Shown here: piece by piece, positions 34,060-45,333 of the stretch | How the letters are laid out: each line of letters begins with the position of its first letter | Numbering within the stretch: position 1 is the stretch's first letter | Source of the DNA: Mesostigma viride | Lineage: Eukaryota > Streptophyta > Mesostigmatophyceae > Mesostigmatales > Mesostigmataceae | Assembly: GCA_009746045.1 (NCBI GenBank) | Contig: RPFO01000082.1 | Span: 946,677-1,010,676 of the forward strand | Direction: 5' to 3' | DNA: 64,000 bases | The notes under the pieces: model-generated | The model's input: the letters and a program-made list of their open reading frames with translations, nothing else | Databases searched by the model: none | What the model was told of the DNA's origin: nothing | Translations under genes and position numbers: made by a program

Positions 34060-35289
34060 CTAATAGCCCTGCTGCACCGCAAAATCAGCCCGCGTACGGC
34101 GGAGCATGATGTCCGCCATGGCCCGAGTCAGCGCCACCGACAAGCGCTGACGCCAATATGACGTCCAGGTCCGCGCCGACCATGGGGCCCGCTGGCCCTC
34201 CAGGTCCAGCCGGTCCTCCCGGAGCCGGCAACACTCCTTGAAGAAGGCGGAGGTCAGGGGCCCCATGGCCCCAAACTCCTCCAGGACAAAGGGCACCACA
34301 CGATGGTGCCCGACGTCGCCGTAGGCCAGGAGCTTGGCCCGCTCCGCCCGGTCCGCCGTGTAACCTGCCGTGAGGGAGGCCCCAGCCACGTGGCTAAGAG
34401 CCAAGGGCCGCGCCACCGAAACGTCAATAAGCAGATGCCGGCCACCCCCCTCAAAGTCCAGCACCACGATGTCAGGCCGGTGGTTGGGGGAATAGAAGGC
34501 AGCGCCATCCGCATCCTCGGACCGGATGTTCGCGTGGGGGAAAACCGACCGAATCATGGCGAGCACCACCGTCAGGAGGACAGTGTGCAAATACAAATAC
34601 CAATTCTGATTCTGTTGGCCCCCCATGCAGGCAAGGTAGTGAGTCCCCGTGGGATCCAGCGGCTGCCCACAGCTACCACAAGGCCGCCCGGCCGGAACAA
34701 GAGGCTGCGGGGCAAATAGCTGGTGCCGGAGCGCCACCGAGTAGTGGCTGGGAGCCAAGGCGAATGGGGGGGCCATGGGAAGAGCACGAAGGTACGCCGA
34801 GCCCACACTCCGCAAGGAAAGCGAGAACAGCCACGCACGTCCCTGGGCGTTGAGGTCCGCGAAAAGAGCAATCCAATCAGCCGTGTGCAGAATACCCGCG
34901 TAGGTTTTCTGGTGTTTATCGATGACGCGAGCAGGGAATGCGGCGGGAGATTGAACGGAGGCGACCGAGGGAGTGCCGCGAGGGAGGTGGCGCTGTACCG
35001 CCTGAGCGGCACGGACGGGAGAACAGGCCTGCTGGATCTCAGCATAGGCCTCCTGGATGGCGGTGACGAAGGGCAAAGGGCTGCTGGGGTCCAGGAGGTC
35101 AGGCGCTGCCGTTGCCAAAAGGGGCAGGAGCCGGCAGCTTTCCGCCCACGACTGAGCGACGGAGCCCAAAAAGGCTGCTGGGGCCAGCCGGGCGGCACGA
35201 GTCAGACCGCAGCCACCCATCCGTGCAGGCAGGGAGGCAATGCGAATAGCATGTGGCGGGAGGTCGGGGCCCGGGACCAGCTGCGCCAA
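34060..35289 (-). pseudogene. C-terminus of RLE-type non-LTR retrotransposon protein
   Basis: A 409-codon minus-strand frame without its own ATG (it begins at TTG and is open further upstream), so it is 5'-truncated. It has LPARMGGCGLTRAARLAPAA, a CCHC zinc motif (CGSCGQPLDPTGTHYLAC), and then RSED, RPDIVVLDFEGGG and LLIDVSVARPL. A CCHC followed by RPD...D resembles the restriction-like endonuclease tail of R2/CRE/NeSL-type elements, which nicks target DNA. No reverse transcriptase domain is present. A second partial copy lies at 35332-36000 (plus) and a third at 38383-39137 (minus). The family call is by motif only. Confidence 0.6.
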
Positions 35290-35331
35290 GGCCGACTGGA
35301 TGCGTTCGTCGTGGCCCTCGGCGGCCGCTCC

Positions 35332-36000
35332 GGCACCAGCTATTTGCCCCGCAGCCTCTTGTTCCGGCCGGGCGGCCTTGTGGTAGCTGTGGGCAGCCGC
35401 TGGATCCCACGGGGACTCACTACCTTGCCTGCATGGGGGGCCAACAGAATCAGAATTGGTATTTGTATTTGCACACTGTCCTCCTGACGGTGGTGCTCGC
35501 CATGATTCGGTCGGTTTTCCCCCACGCGAACATCCGGTCCGAGGATGCGGATGGCGCTGCCTTCTATTCCCCCAACCACCGGCCTGACATCGTGGTGCTG
35601 GACTTTGAGGGGGGTGGCCGGCATCTGCTTATTGACGTTTCGGTGGCGCGGCCCTTGCCCTCTTAGCCACGTGGCTGGGGCCTCCCTCACGGCAGGTTAC
35701 ACGGCGGACCGGGCGGAGCGGGCCAAGCTCCTGGCCTACGGCGACGTCGGGCACCATCGTGTGGTGCCCTTTGTCCTGGAGGAGTTTGGGGCCATGGGGC
35801 CCCTGACCTCCGCCTTCTTCAAGGAGTGTTGCCGGCTCCGGGAGGACCGGCTGGACCTGGAGGGCCAGCGGGCCCCATGGTCGGCGCGGACCTGGACGTC
35901 ATATTGGCGTCAGCGCTTGTCGGTGGCGCTGACTCGGGCCATGGCGGACATCATGCTCCGCCGTACGCGGGCTGATTTTGCGGTGCAGCAGGGCTATTAG
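35332..36000 (+). pseudogene. inverted partial copy of the endonuclease frame
   Basis: Encodes the same zinc motif and RPD region as 34060-35289. The frame is broken after DVSVARPL by the base change near 35656-35665, and the remainder reads in another frame to the same C-terminus (FAVQQGY). Confidence 0.75.
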
Positions 36001-36340
36001 GTTCCTCCCGTTAGGCGTTTCCATTGGTCTTATCGTACTTCGTAGTATAGAGCTTTGACATGGCTCTGTATATAGGTTTATAGCTGGGCGTTTGCTTTGG
36101 TTTGAGTGATTTCACTCTGCTGTAAGTAATTATATTTTTAAAATATATATGAAAAGACTCATAACTTTCTACCTAGAGCTCAGATCAAGGTGATTCTAGT
36201 GGCAAAGTTGTAGCCAAACATGAGCTCTACGCAGTCATACTGGCGTTGTAGGTTGTTCTGACTTAACTACGGACTACCCGAACTTTATCTAGATTAGTAA
36301 GTGCTAGACTTGTCAGGCATATTGGGGCATATTCCTGACA

Positions 36341-37821
36341 TGCCCCTTGCACCAAATGCCGTATACAAGCTCACCCCCCCTGGCAAGTAACACATGGATA
36401 GTGAGGGTAGTCGGGTATAAAGAAACCCAGGCTCTCCCCCCCTTACACGGCTAACCCGGTCATGCTGAAAGGAGAAATAGGCAAGAGTAGCAGTTGGAGC
36501 TAAGGGTCACATGGCCCCCAAGTGGCCCTGGGAGTGCGCCAGGTGAAGAACAGGGTGCCCCAGGTCACGTAGAAATACTGGGAAGAAAAACAAGGACTGG
36601 ATCCAGCTCGGCCCCGTGTGTAGATGCCCCTGGAAGGGTGCCCCCTTGGAGTAATAATCAGCAGAAATCGTGGACGTAAAAGCTGGTAATGGCAGGAGTC
36701 GCTCTGGAATCATTTATCAGGAGCTGGCGACGACCGCAGTGGGTGTGAGCAGCTACAGGCACCTAGCTGCAGTGACTACTAACCGCTGACTAGACGGCTG
36801 CGTACTGCTGGCTGGTGGCATTGATGCTGGTCTGAAGTGGCGATTTGGCTGGCAGGTACGTGCAGCTGGCTGCAACTACTACTAAGAGCTGATCAGGCTG
36901 CTGTGTGTTGCTGGCTGCTGCGACTGTGTGCTGCCATGCTGATGGGGTGCTGGTAGGTATCTGCAGCTGGTTGCAACAACTACCACAAGCGAGTCAGGCT
37001 GTGGTGTGTGGCTGACTGCTGCTACTATATCCTATCATGCTGTATGGCGCGTGCTGGGTACTGCACTACGGCTGCGTGCGGCAGTTGGCTGTCACTGGCC
37101 ACTTAACTAATGACGGCTGCTGCGGCTGGCGAGCGGCATTTAAACGAGCTGTTTCCCATTGAAGAAAAGCCAAGGGTGCGAGAGGAGAACCAGGTGGATG
37201 CTGCAAGATTTCCCCGCACCGACGTGGGATGGAGCATTGTAGTTGATGCCGTTGTAGTGGTCCGTGCATAGCTGCTCATGTACGATGGTGCTTCCAAACC
37301 ATGGCGACTGGCAAAAAATCTGAATAATGCTTGGCTGGAACTAGGAAAAAGAAACCCCATGTCGCCTGGAAGGTGGCCCACCGTTTAAAACATTTGTGGT
37401 CGCTTTATGTAGGCGCCATCAAGCTCGTTGTATTCTCAGAAGAACAAAGGGGTCTTGGGCTTTGCAAGGCTGGTCACGGCTGGCAACCGGTAGTCACCCA
37501 GGGTAATAAAATAAAGCGTGAACCGCTGCGCCCAAGTGCCGACAATGTAGAAATCTGAATGTTTAGTGAAGCTCATGCAAGAGGTCGTTTAAGGTCGAAA
37601 TTCGGAGCAAACAGGGCCTGCCGCAAGAAAATTCGTAGCCGACGCAATACTCCACGGAATGACGCCGGACTTGGTTCAATAGATGCGCAATTTGATGCTG
37701 ATTCCGTGGACATGTTGAGTGGCACCAACGGATTAGAATTCCGAAAGTTCTTGCCGAAATGCTGCCCAGGCAAAAATTTGCCCGATTTGGAAAGATCACA
37801 ACCCCCCTCATTCCGATGCCA
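36341..37821 (-). other. interior of the minus-strand LTR element
   Basis: 1.48 kb between the LTRs. No gag or pol domain is seen in any frame. Diverged CTGGCTG-rich words recur between 36720 and 37100. The primer-site-like TGGCATCGGAATG is at its right edge on the minus strand. This suits a non-autonomous element mobilised in trans. Confidence 0.6.
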
Positions 37822-39338
37822 TGTCAAGAATGTCATGCTGTGACCATGGGAGGTTGTTGATATTACATTAATAATGATGACCTCATTTACGACTTTGTCA
37901 TGATGGAAATATTTTGTCAACCACCATGGCTGAAAGGTGCCATTTTCTAGAATAGTGGTGGTCAGAAAAGATAAAAAGTGGCGTGTAGCCCAGCCACCAC
38001 CTATATGGCTGGTCGGCAGGACCACAACATAATTAACTTAACATGACAGCTAGGCAACACTTAACCAGTGCTAGATGCTGCCTGCTGGCAAATCATGGTT
38101 GTACCATGGCAGACAGAATTAGGTACGCCTAGCTGACGGTCCAGGTACCACGAATTGAATTATTGGCGCCTGTCCTATATGGGCCATGCGCCACATGACA
38201 CGACATGGATTGTACTACAGTGCCGTATAGTGACCAGGCACATATATATTAAAAATATAATTACTTACAGCAGAGTGAAATCACTCAAACCAAAGCAAAC
38301 GCCCAGCTATAAACCTATATACAGAGCCATGTCAAAGCTCTATACTACGATAAGACCAATGGAAACGCCTAACGGGAGGAACCTAATAGCCCTGCTGCAC
38401 CGCAAAATCAGCCCGCGTACGGCGGAGCATGATGTCCGCCATGGCCCGAGTCAGCGCCACCGACAAGCGCTGACGCCAATATGACGTCCAGGTCCGCGCC
38501 GACCATGGGGCCCGCTGGCCCTCCAGGTCCAGCCGGTCCTCCCGGAGCCGGCAACACTCCTTGAAGAAGGCGGAGGTCAGGGGCCCCATGGCCCCAAACT
38601 CCTCCAGGACAAAGGGCACCACACGATGGTGCCCGACGTCGCCGTAGGCCAGGAGCTTGGCCCGCTCCGCCCGGTCCGCCGTGTAACCTGCCGTGAGGGA
38701 GGCCCCAGCCACGTGGCTAAGAGCCAAGGGCCGCGCCACCGAAACGTCAATAAGCAGATGCCGGCCACCCCCCTCAAAGTCCAGCACCACGATGTCAGGC
38801 CGGTGGTTGGGGAATAGAAGGCAGCGCCATCCGCATCCTCGGACCGGATGTTCGCGTGGGGGAAAACCGACCGAATCATGGCGAGCACCACCGTCAGGAG
38901 GACAGTGTGCAAATACAAATACCAATTCTGATTCTGTTGGCCCCCCATGCAGGCAAGGTAGTGAGTCCCCGTGGGATCCAGCGGCTGCCCACAGCTACCA
39001 CAAGGCCGCCCGGCCGGAACAAGAGGCTGCGGGGCAAATAGCTGGTGCCGGAGCGCCACCGAGTAGTGGCTGGGAGCCAAGGCGAATGGGGGGGCCATGG
39101 GAAGAGCACGAAGGTACGCCGAGCCCACACTCCGCAAGGACTATATATGAAAAGACTCATAACTTTCTACCTAGAGCTCAGATCAAGGTGATTCTAGTGG
39201 CAAAGTTGTAGCCAAACATGAGCTCTACGCAGTCATACTGGCGTTGTAGGTTGTTCTGACTTAACTACGGACTACCCGAACTTTATCTAGATTAGTAAGT
39301 GCTAGACTTGTCAGGCATATTGGGGCATATTCCTGACA
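37822..39338 (-). repeat. right (5') LTR, short version
   Basis: 1517 bp. It matches 33499-34821 and then 36147-36340 of the left LTR, and lacks the segment between. Differences are few, such as TGTCAAGAATG/TGTCAAAAATG and one fewer G in GGTTGGGGAATAG, which shifts the embedded frame. Confidence 0.8.
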
Positions 39339-39349
39339 ACATACATACA

Positions 39350-40466
39350 TGCACCAGTTACGTTAAATAGTGCCGGAACCTTTTGCCGCCTGAGGCAAAT
39401 CGGTCCGTAACACTATTTTGCCCGGAATAACCACTTCCGAGCACCCAAGTTAATTCGGCCGAATTAACTTGGGTGCTCGGAAGTGGTTATTCCGGGCAAA
39501 ATAGTGTTACGGACCGATTTGCCTCAGGCGGCAAAAGGTTCCGGCACTATTTAACGTAACTAAAACCTGTGCACCTTGGAGGTCAGGGGTTCGAATCCTC
39601 ACTGAGGCAGCTCCGGCGCATTTAGTGGTGCGTGCTCAGCGGCCTAGGCGGATGTCTCGGGCTCTTCGTCCCCCCTCCACGAGGCCAGGTTTTAGTTACG
39701 TTAAATAGTGCCGGAACCTTTTGCCGCCTGAGGCAAATCGGTCCGTCACACTATTTTGCCCGGAATAACCACTTCCGAGCACCCAAGTTAATTCCTCGTG
39801 GAGGGGGGACGAAGAGCCCGAGACATCCGCCTAGGCCGCTGAGCACGCACCACTAAATGCGCCGGAGCTGCCTCAGTGAGGATTCGAACCCCTGACCTCC
39901 AAGTTGCACAGGTTTTAGTTACGTTAAATAGTGCCGGAACCTTTTGCCGCCTGAGGCAAATCGGTCCGTAACACTATTTTGCCCGGAATAACCACTTCCG
40001 AGCACCCAAGTTCATTCGGCCGAATTAACTTGGGTGCTCGGAAGTGGTTATTCCGGGCAAAATAGTGTTACGGACCGATTTGCCTCAGGCGGCAAAAGGT
40101 TCCGGCACTATTTAACGTAACTAAAACCTGTGCACCTTGGAGGTCAGGGGTTCGAATCCTCACTGAGGCAGCTCCGGCGCATTTAGTGGTGCGTGCTCAG
40201 CGGCCTAGGCGGATGTCTCGGGCTCTTCGTCCCCCCTCCACGAGGCCAGGTTTTAGTTACGTTAAATAGTGCCGGAACCTTTTGCCGCCTGAGGCAAATC
40301 GGTCCGTAACACTATTTTGCCCGGAATAACCACTTCCGAGCACCCAAGTTAATTCGGCCGAATTAACTTGGGTGCTCGGAAGTGGTTATTCCGGGCAAAA
40401 TAGTGTTACGGACCGATTTGCCTCAGGCGGCAAAAGGTTCCGGCACTATTTAACGTAACTGCACCA
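39350..40466. mobile_element. nested-palindrome (foldback) element with 7-bp TSD
   Basis: TGCACCA at 39350-39356 and 40460-40466 flanks 1103 bp starting GTTACGTTAAATAGTG and ending with its complement. Three complete 204-bp palindromes (39357-39560, 39918-40121, 40256-40459; arms 102 bp, centre AATTCGGCCGAATT) and one half copy (39695-39794) are joined by a ~130-bp spacer in forward, inverted, forward order. The second palindrome has a central C for A change. No protein is encoded. The superfamily is unknown. Confidence 0.85.
39561..39694 (+). repeat. tRNA-like spacer inside foldback element
   Basis: Contains GGTTCGAATCC (39588-39598), an exact Pol III B-box/T-arm, followed by CTGAGGCA resembling an acceptor 3' strand. 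The 5' half of a tRNA is not present. Copies lie at 39795-39917 (inverted) and 40122-40255 (direct). Confidence 0.6.
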
Positions 40467-41326
40467 TGCACGCAAGGGGCGAGTGCACACACATGTACAT
40501 ACACCGCGCACGCAAGGGGCAACTGCCCACACATGGACATACACCATGCACGCAAGGGGCGGCTGCACACACATGTACATCCACCGCGCACGCAAGGGGC
40601 GAGTGCACACACACGTACACACACCGCGCACGCAAGGGGCTGCTGCACACACACGTACACACACCATGCACGCAATTGCCGGCATGCACACACACGTACA
40701 TCCACCGCGCACGCAAGGGGCAACTGCACACACATGTACACACACCGCGCACGCTTGGGGCGGCTGCACACACACGTACCTACACCGCGCACGCAAGGGG
40801 CGGCTGCACACACATGTACACACACCGCGCACGCAAGGGGCGGCTGCACACACACGTACACACACCATGCACGCAATTGCCGGCATGCACACACACGTAC
40901 ATCCACCGCGCACGCAAGGGGCAACTGCACACACATGTACACACACCGCGCACGCTTGGGGCAGCTGCACTCACATGTACACACACCGCGCACGCTTGGG
41001 GCGGCTGCACACACACGTACATACACCGCGCACGCAAGGGGCGGCTGCACACACACGTACATACACCGCGCACGCAAGGGGCGGCTGCACACATACGTAC
41101 ACACACCGCGCACGCAAGGGGCGGCTGCACACACACGTACATACACCATGCACGCAAGGGGCTGCACACACACTTACACACACCATGCACGCAAGGGCCG
41201 GCATGCACACACACTGGCATACACCGCGCACGCAAGGGGCGGCTGCACACACGTACATACACCGCGCACGCAAGGGGCGAGTGCACACACACGTACACAC
41301 ACCGCGCACGAAAGGGGCGGCTGCAC
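40467..41326 (+). repeat. 40-bp satellite, segment 3
   Basis: Continuation of the same array, including the ACGCAATTGCCGGCATGC and ACGCTTGGGGCGG variants. Confidence 0.96.
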
Positions 41327-42744
41327 TTTGTGAGCTCACGCTCGTTCTATCTATGACCTGCGGAAGTCTCAAAGGGGGAGGGGAGGCCGCAGTAGACAGG
41401 TCTGACTAGGTAGCCAGTACTAGGGGGGGGGGTACGGTGTTGTGGGGGGGGGGTACCGGGGACGGTACTGTGGACCGGGTCCAATTTGTGTTGTGGACCG
41501 GGGGCAGTCCTGTGGACCGGGGACGGCGCGGCGCCACTGGCCTGTTGGTCAGTGGGCTGGCGTCCGTCACCCCACCTACGACTAGGTAGACGGTGGATAC
41601 TTAGGGTTGTGGCGGGGCAACAACCACTCCTCTTTGCAGCTGTGTCGACGGCCCACTGACGGCGTGTGTGCACTGCTATGGCGGTGCCGAATGTAAATCA
41701 CAGCTACCGGCCTCCGAATTATTATTCGGGGGCCTGTTTTATTTAAGGTTATGACGGCTGCGCGACGGGGGTCGGCAGCACCCCAATAACTTGCCGTTCG
41801 AAGTGCAGGCGGTAGCTGCCAGTGCCAGATTGCTTTATTTCTGCTGCGTTGTACTCGCCACCCCGGGCTCGCGGGAGGGGTCTGGATAGACGCGGGAGTG
41901 ACTCTTGATCGGACAACTAAAGCGGGGCAGTCGTGGTGCTAGGGTGGCAACAGCTACAGGCGGAGGGGGAATACGCCGCAGGCAAGTTCGTTGTGTATCG
42001 TATGTGCTGGGCCTGGCTAATGAATATCGTCAAGAATAGTGCATGAGCGCGCTATACGAGCATGGGAAGAAGGGGGAATCGAGCCCCCAGGCCAGCATAG
42101 GAGCGGGGTGGCTGCAGCCCCAGCGCCAGGGGGGGCAGCACCCTAAACAGCCTAACATTTCCTCGTGCCAAGTGAGGCGATAGCGGCCGGCGGCCAGCGC
42201 GGAATGGCGGGGTCGTTGCCGCGTAATTTAAGCGGGGACGAGTTGTTGGGACTGACGGTGTACAGCGGGGAAGGGGAAGGATGTTAGGGCGGGGCGATAG
42301 CGGATCCCAGACGCAGCTGCGTCATTGGGGTGCCGGGGGTGCTATGCCTGTGAAGAAAGGTGTACAAAGAATTGCCGAGCCTGCAGGGGTGGCTGCCGAG
42401 GGCAGTGCCCACATGGGTGAGAACCCCCCCGCAGTGGGGGGTCCCTACGGGGATACTTTTGGCTTCCCCCTTGTATTGCCGCCTGGTTAATGAAGCACTG
42501 GTAGCGGCAGGGGACAAGGGGGGCGACGAGAAGTCTGGGCCATACGACAGCTTGCGGCCAAGTGGCCAGGTAGTGGGTGCGGGATGTTACAAAGCCCAGG
42601 TCCTCTTGACTGGCCCAGGTCCTTATGACTGGTATGATGTTTCGGCCCTTGTTGTGTGGCCTAGTTAGCTTAGAAACTGCAGATTCTTAGGTTAGCTAAT
42701 GGCTTGGACGTGTGCCTAACACGTATTTGTAATAAACATGTTTC
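41327..42744 (-). mobile_element. family W, long form
   Basis: 1418 bp. Its left ~315 bp and right ~160 bp match the short form at 44785-45289; the interior (about 41642-42582) does not. GC-rich, no recognised frame. On the minus strand the interior end reads ACCGCCATAGC, shared with the family X long form. Confidence 0.7.
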
Positions 42745-43319
42745 ATACACCCGTTTGCTCACCATAGTCACCAGCATCTTTGTTAAAACAATAAGTAGAT
42801 GCATACAGACACGTAGCGGTTACAGAACCGCTATTAAGAACTCCTTAGGCATGGCTCGCGATTACCCGCGCAGACCAGGCCACCAAAGAGGGTGGGTGGG
42901 TGGGACAAGAAAAAAGACCACAACAATGTCACTACGCCGCCAAAGTAGTCAAACTGCCCTAGCACGGGGCTGACATCAGCAACCGAGCTTAACTTAACAC
43001 GCCAACCTGAGAATGTAGCGACACCTACCGTACCACAAAAACAACAACCAATCAAATACCCTTTCCGAAAGGTTCTAATTATCATTCAACAAACCGGTTC
43101 AACAAACCCGGCCCTGTCAAACTTTAAGCATAAGATTGTTTCGAGATTGTAGCACAATAGGGCCACTGCCCCTACTAACAATTCCAGGTCGCCAGCCATT
43201 AGCCAAATCCGGTTACATCTGCCAAACCCGCCCGGTTCAGCCGACCATCCAGGCGGCTCCCGTGAGCGGCCTTATTCCCCGCCTCACTTCGAGAAACTCT
43301 TTTCAAAGAAATCCGATTC
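42745..43319 (+). mobile_element. family X, short form with G-quadruplex motif
   Basis: 575 bp, ATACACCCGTTTGC to AAATCCGATTC. The left ~122 bp and right ~415 bp match the following long form. The junction holds GGGTGGGTGGGTGGG at 42890-42904. The left part encodes SIFVKTIS, like the start of ubiquitin. Confidence 0.8.
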
Positions 43320-44740
43320 ATACACCCGTTTGCTCACCATAGTCACCAGCATCTTTGTTAAAACAATAAGTAGATGCATACAGACAGGTAGCGGTTACAG
43401 AACCGCTATTAAGAACTCCTTAGGCATGGCTCGCGATTACCCAACCTCCCCTTCCTGGCCCTCCGGTCCGCTAAAGAAGCACCATTTCCTTTCCCGTCAA
43501 AAGCTGTCCTGTCGCGATGGGCGCTCTCCGTTGCCAGAAAACAGATTTAATTCCCAGCGACTGTGAATGCACAAAAATTCATGCACTGTCAATCGACACA
43601 GCTCGCATTTTTGACCCCACTCGGGGGCCCCCGCTGACCTCGTTGCCGACCTCTTCTCTGGTCCGCTAAGGGGTGCTGTCGCGGAACACAAAGTCAAAGC
43701 AAAAGCTGCTGACTGGCGCCGCTGATTCCAGCCGACGCCCAGTTTACAACTTTTTTGAAGAGCAACCAACCTAGTGCCGAGCACATAAACACTCCTTCCG
43801 TACAAAAAAGTGGAAATACCACTGATTACGAAATCAAGTTGGCTTTCAGCCCTTGCCTCCTGCGCCGAGGCTCCGTGTCCCACAACGGTGACTTAAATTT
43901 TTTACCCCCCCGAGCCGCGGCGGCCCTCAAGCCAAGCCCAACCCGGAATGCAAGCATTTCCAGGTACGAGACAACTCAAAGGCAGGCCAGCCTGCCGACA
44001 GCCCAACCCGAGGCGCAAGCATCCCCAGGTACGGAACCATCAAGCAAGCTAGCCCTTGCCCAACCCGGCCAGCTGGCCGTTTCTTTCAAACAAACCAGCC
44101 ATTAAATAATGCATCAGCCCCCGCTTCGCATTTAAACCCCGATCACCCGGACATTAATTCCGGGCCAGTGGCAGCCATGAATCCCAACCGCCTTAAGCAG
44201 CCAGGGATCATGGATGCCGGAAATTTGGTTAACAAATTTTAGCCCCGCACCCATGCTGAGCGCAAGGCTGGTGAGGCACTTCTTGTACCGCCATAGCCTC
44301 AGCCGTCGGCGCTCAGCCAACGTTTACAAGAAAAAAGACCACAACAATGTCACTACGCCGCCAAAGTAGTCAAACTGCCCTAGCACGGGGCTGACATCAG
44401 CAACCGAGCTTAACTTAACACGCCAACCTGAGAATGTAGCGACACCTACCGTACCACAAAAACAACAACCAATCAAATACCCTTTCCGAAAGGTTCTAAT
44501 TATCATTCAACAAACCGGTTCAACAAACCCGGCCCTGTCAAACTTTAAGCATAAGATTGTTTCGAGATTGTAGCACAATAGGGCCACTGCCCCTACTAAC
44601 AATTCCAGGTCGCCAGCCATTAGCCAAATCCGGTTACATCTGCCAAACCCGCCCGGTTCAGCCGACCATCCAGGCGGCTCCCGTGAGCGGCCTTATTCCC
44701 CGCCTCACTTCGAGAAACTCTTTTCAAAGAAATCCGATTC
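43320..44740 (+). mobile_element. family X, long form
   Basis: 1421 bp immediately after the short form, with the same ends. The interior (~43441-44327) replaces the G-quadruplex segment and contains CATCCCCAGGTACGG and ACCGCCATAGC, both echoed in the other families. No enzyme is recognised. Confidence 0.8.
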
Positions 44741-45333
44741 TCTGGCAGCCCCTCACTCCAATGGAACTAAAGCAGCAATTGGATTTTGTGAGCTCACGCT
44801 CGTTCTATCTATGACCTGCGGAAGTCTCAAAGGGGGAGGGGAGGCCGCAGTAGACAGGTCTGACTAGGTAGCCAGTACTAGGGGGGGGGTACGGTGTTGT
44901 GGGGGGGGGGGTACCGGGGACGGTACTGTGGACCGGGTCCAATTTGTGTTGTGGACCGGGGGCAGTCCTGTGGACCCGGGACGGCGCGGCGCCACTGGCC
45001 TGTTGGTCAGTGGGCTGGCGTCCGTCACCCCACCTACGACTAGGTAGACGGTGGATACTTAGGGTTGTGGCGGGGCAACAACCACTCCTCTTTGCAGCTC
45101 CCACCCACCCACCCTTGCTGCCAGACGGATGTTACAAAGCCCAGGTCCTCTTGACTGGCCCAGGTCCTTATGACTGGTATGATGTTTCGGCCCTTGTTGT
45201 GTGGCCTAGTTAGCTTAGAAACTGCAGATTCTTAGGTTAGCTAATGGCTTGGACGTGTGCCTAACACGTATTTGTAATAAACATGTTTCTCTGGCAGCCC
45301 CTCACTCCAATGGAACTAAAGCAGCAATTGGAT
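44741..45333 (-). mobile_element. family W, short form between 44-bp direct repeats
   Basis: The short form 44785-45289 has CCCACCCACCCACCC at 45100-45114, the complement of the G-quadruplex motif. It is flanked by identical 44-bp repeats TCTGGCAGCCCC...CAATTGGAT at 44741-44784 and 45290-45333. The second copy leads straight back into the satellite. Confidence 0.8.

Larger units (their letters stand above)
33918..36144. repeat. ~820-bp inverted repeat
   Basis: Arm 33918-34736 (minus coding) and arm 35321-36144 (plus) are nearly perfect reverse complements around a ~584-bp spacer. One clear difference is CCCTTGCCCTCTTAG in the plus arm, which breaks the frame there. The DNA could fold into a long hairpin. 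Confidence 0.9.
33499..36340 (-). repeat. left (3') LTR, long version
   Basis: 2842 bp. Compared with the right LTR it has an extra ~1.3 kb (about 34822-36145), comprising the rest of the endonuclease-related frame and an inverted copy of the LTR's own central part. Confidence 0.7.
33494..39343 (-). mobile_element. non-autonomous LTR element with captured endonuclease sequence
   Basis: TSD ACATA at 33494-33498 and 39339-39343 flanks an element with TGTCA...TGACA ends. Terminal repeats at 33499-36340 and 37822-39338 share ~1.3 kb plus ~0.19 kb almost identically. On the minus strand the inner edge of the right LTR is followed by TGGCATCGGAATGAGG, which resembles the copia primer site, and a purine-rich CAAGGGGCA precedes the left LTR. 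The 1.48 kb interior has no pol. Orientation is therefore minus. Confidence 0.75.

Noticed and set aside
39521-39609. A full tRNA using GCCTCAG at 39521 as 5' acceptor strand
   Set aside because: The acceptor ends can pair, but the 89-base interval is palindrome sequence with no D-arm or anticodon stem.
42745-44740. Hammerhead ribozyme as in retrozymes or Penelope pseudo-LTRs
   Set aside because: CTGA-like words exist, but I could not find the combined CTGANGA...GAAA core with a cleavage triplet.
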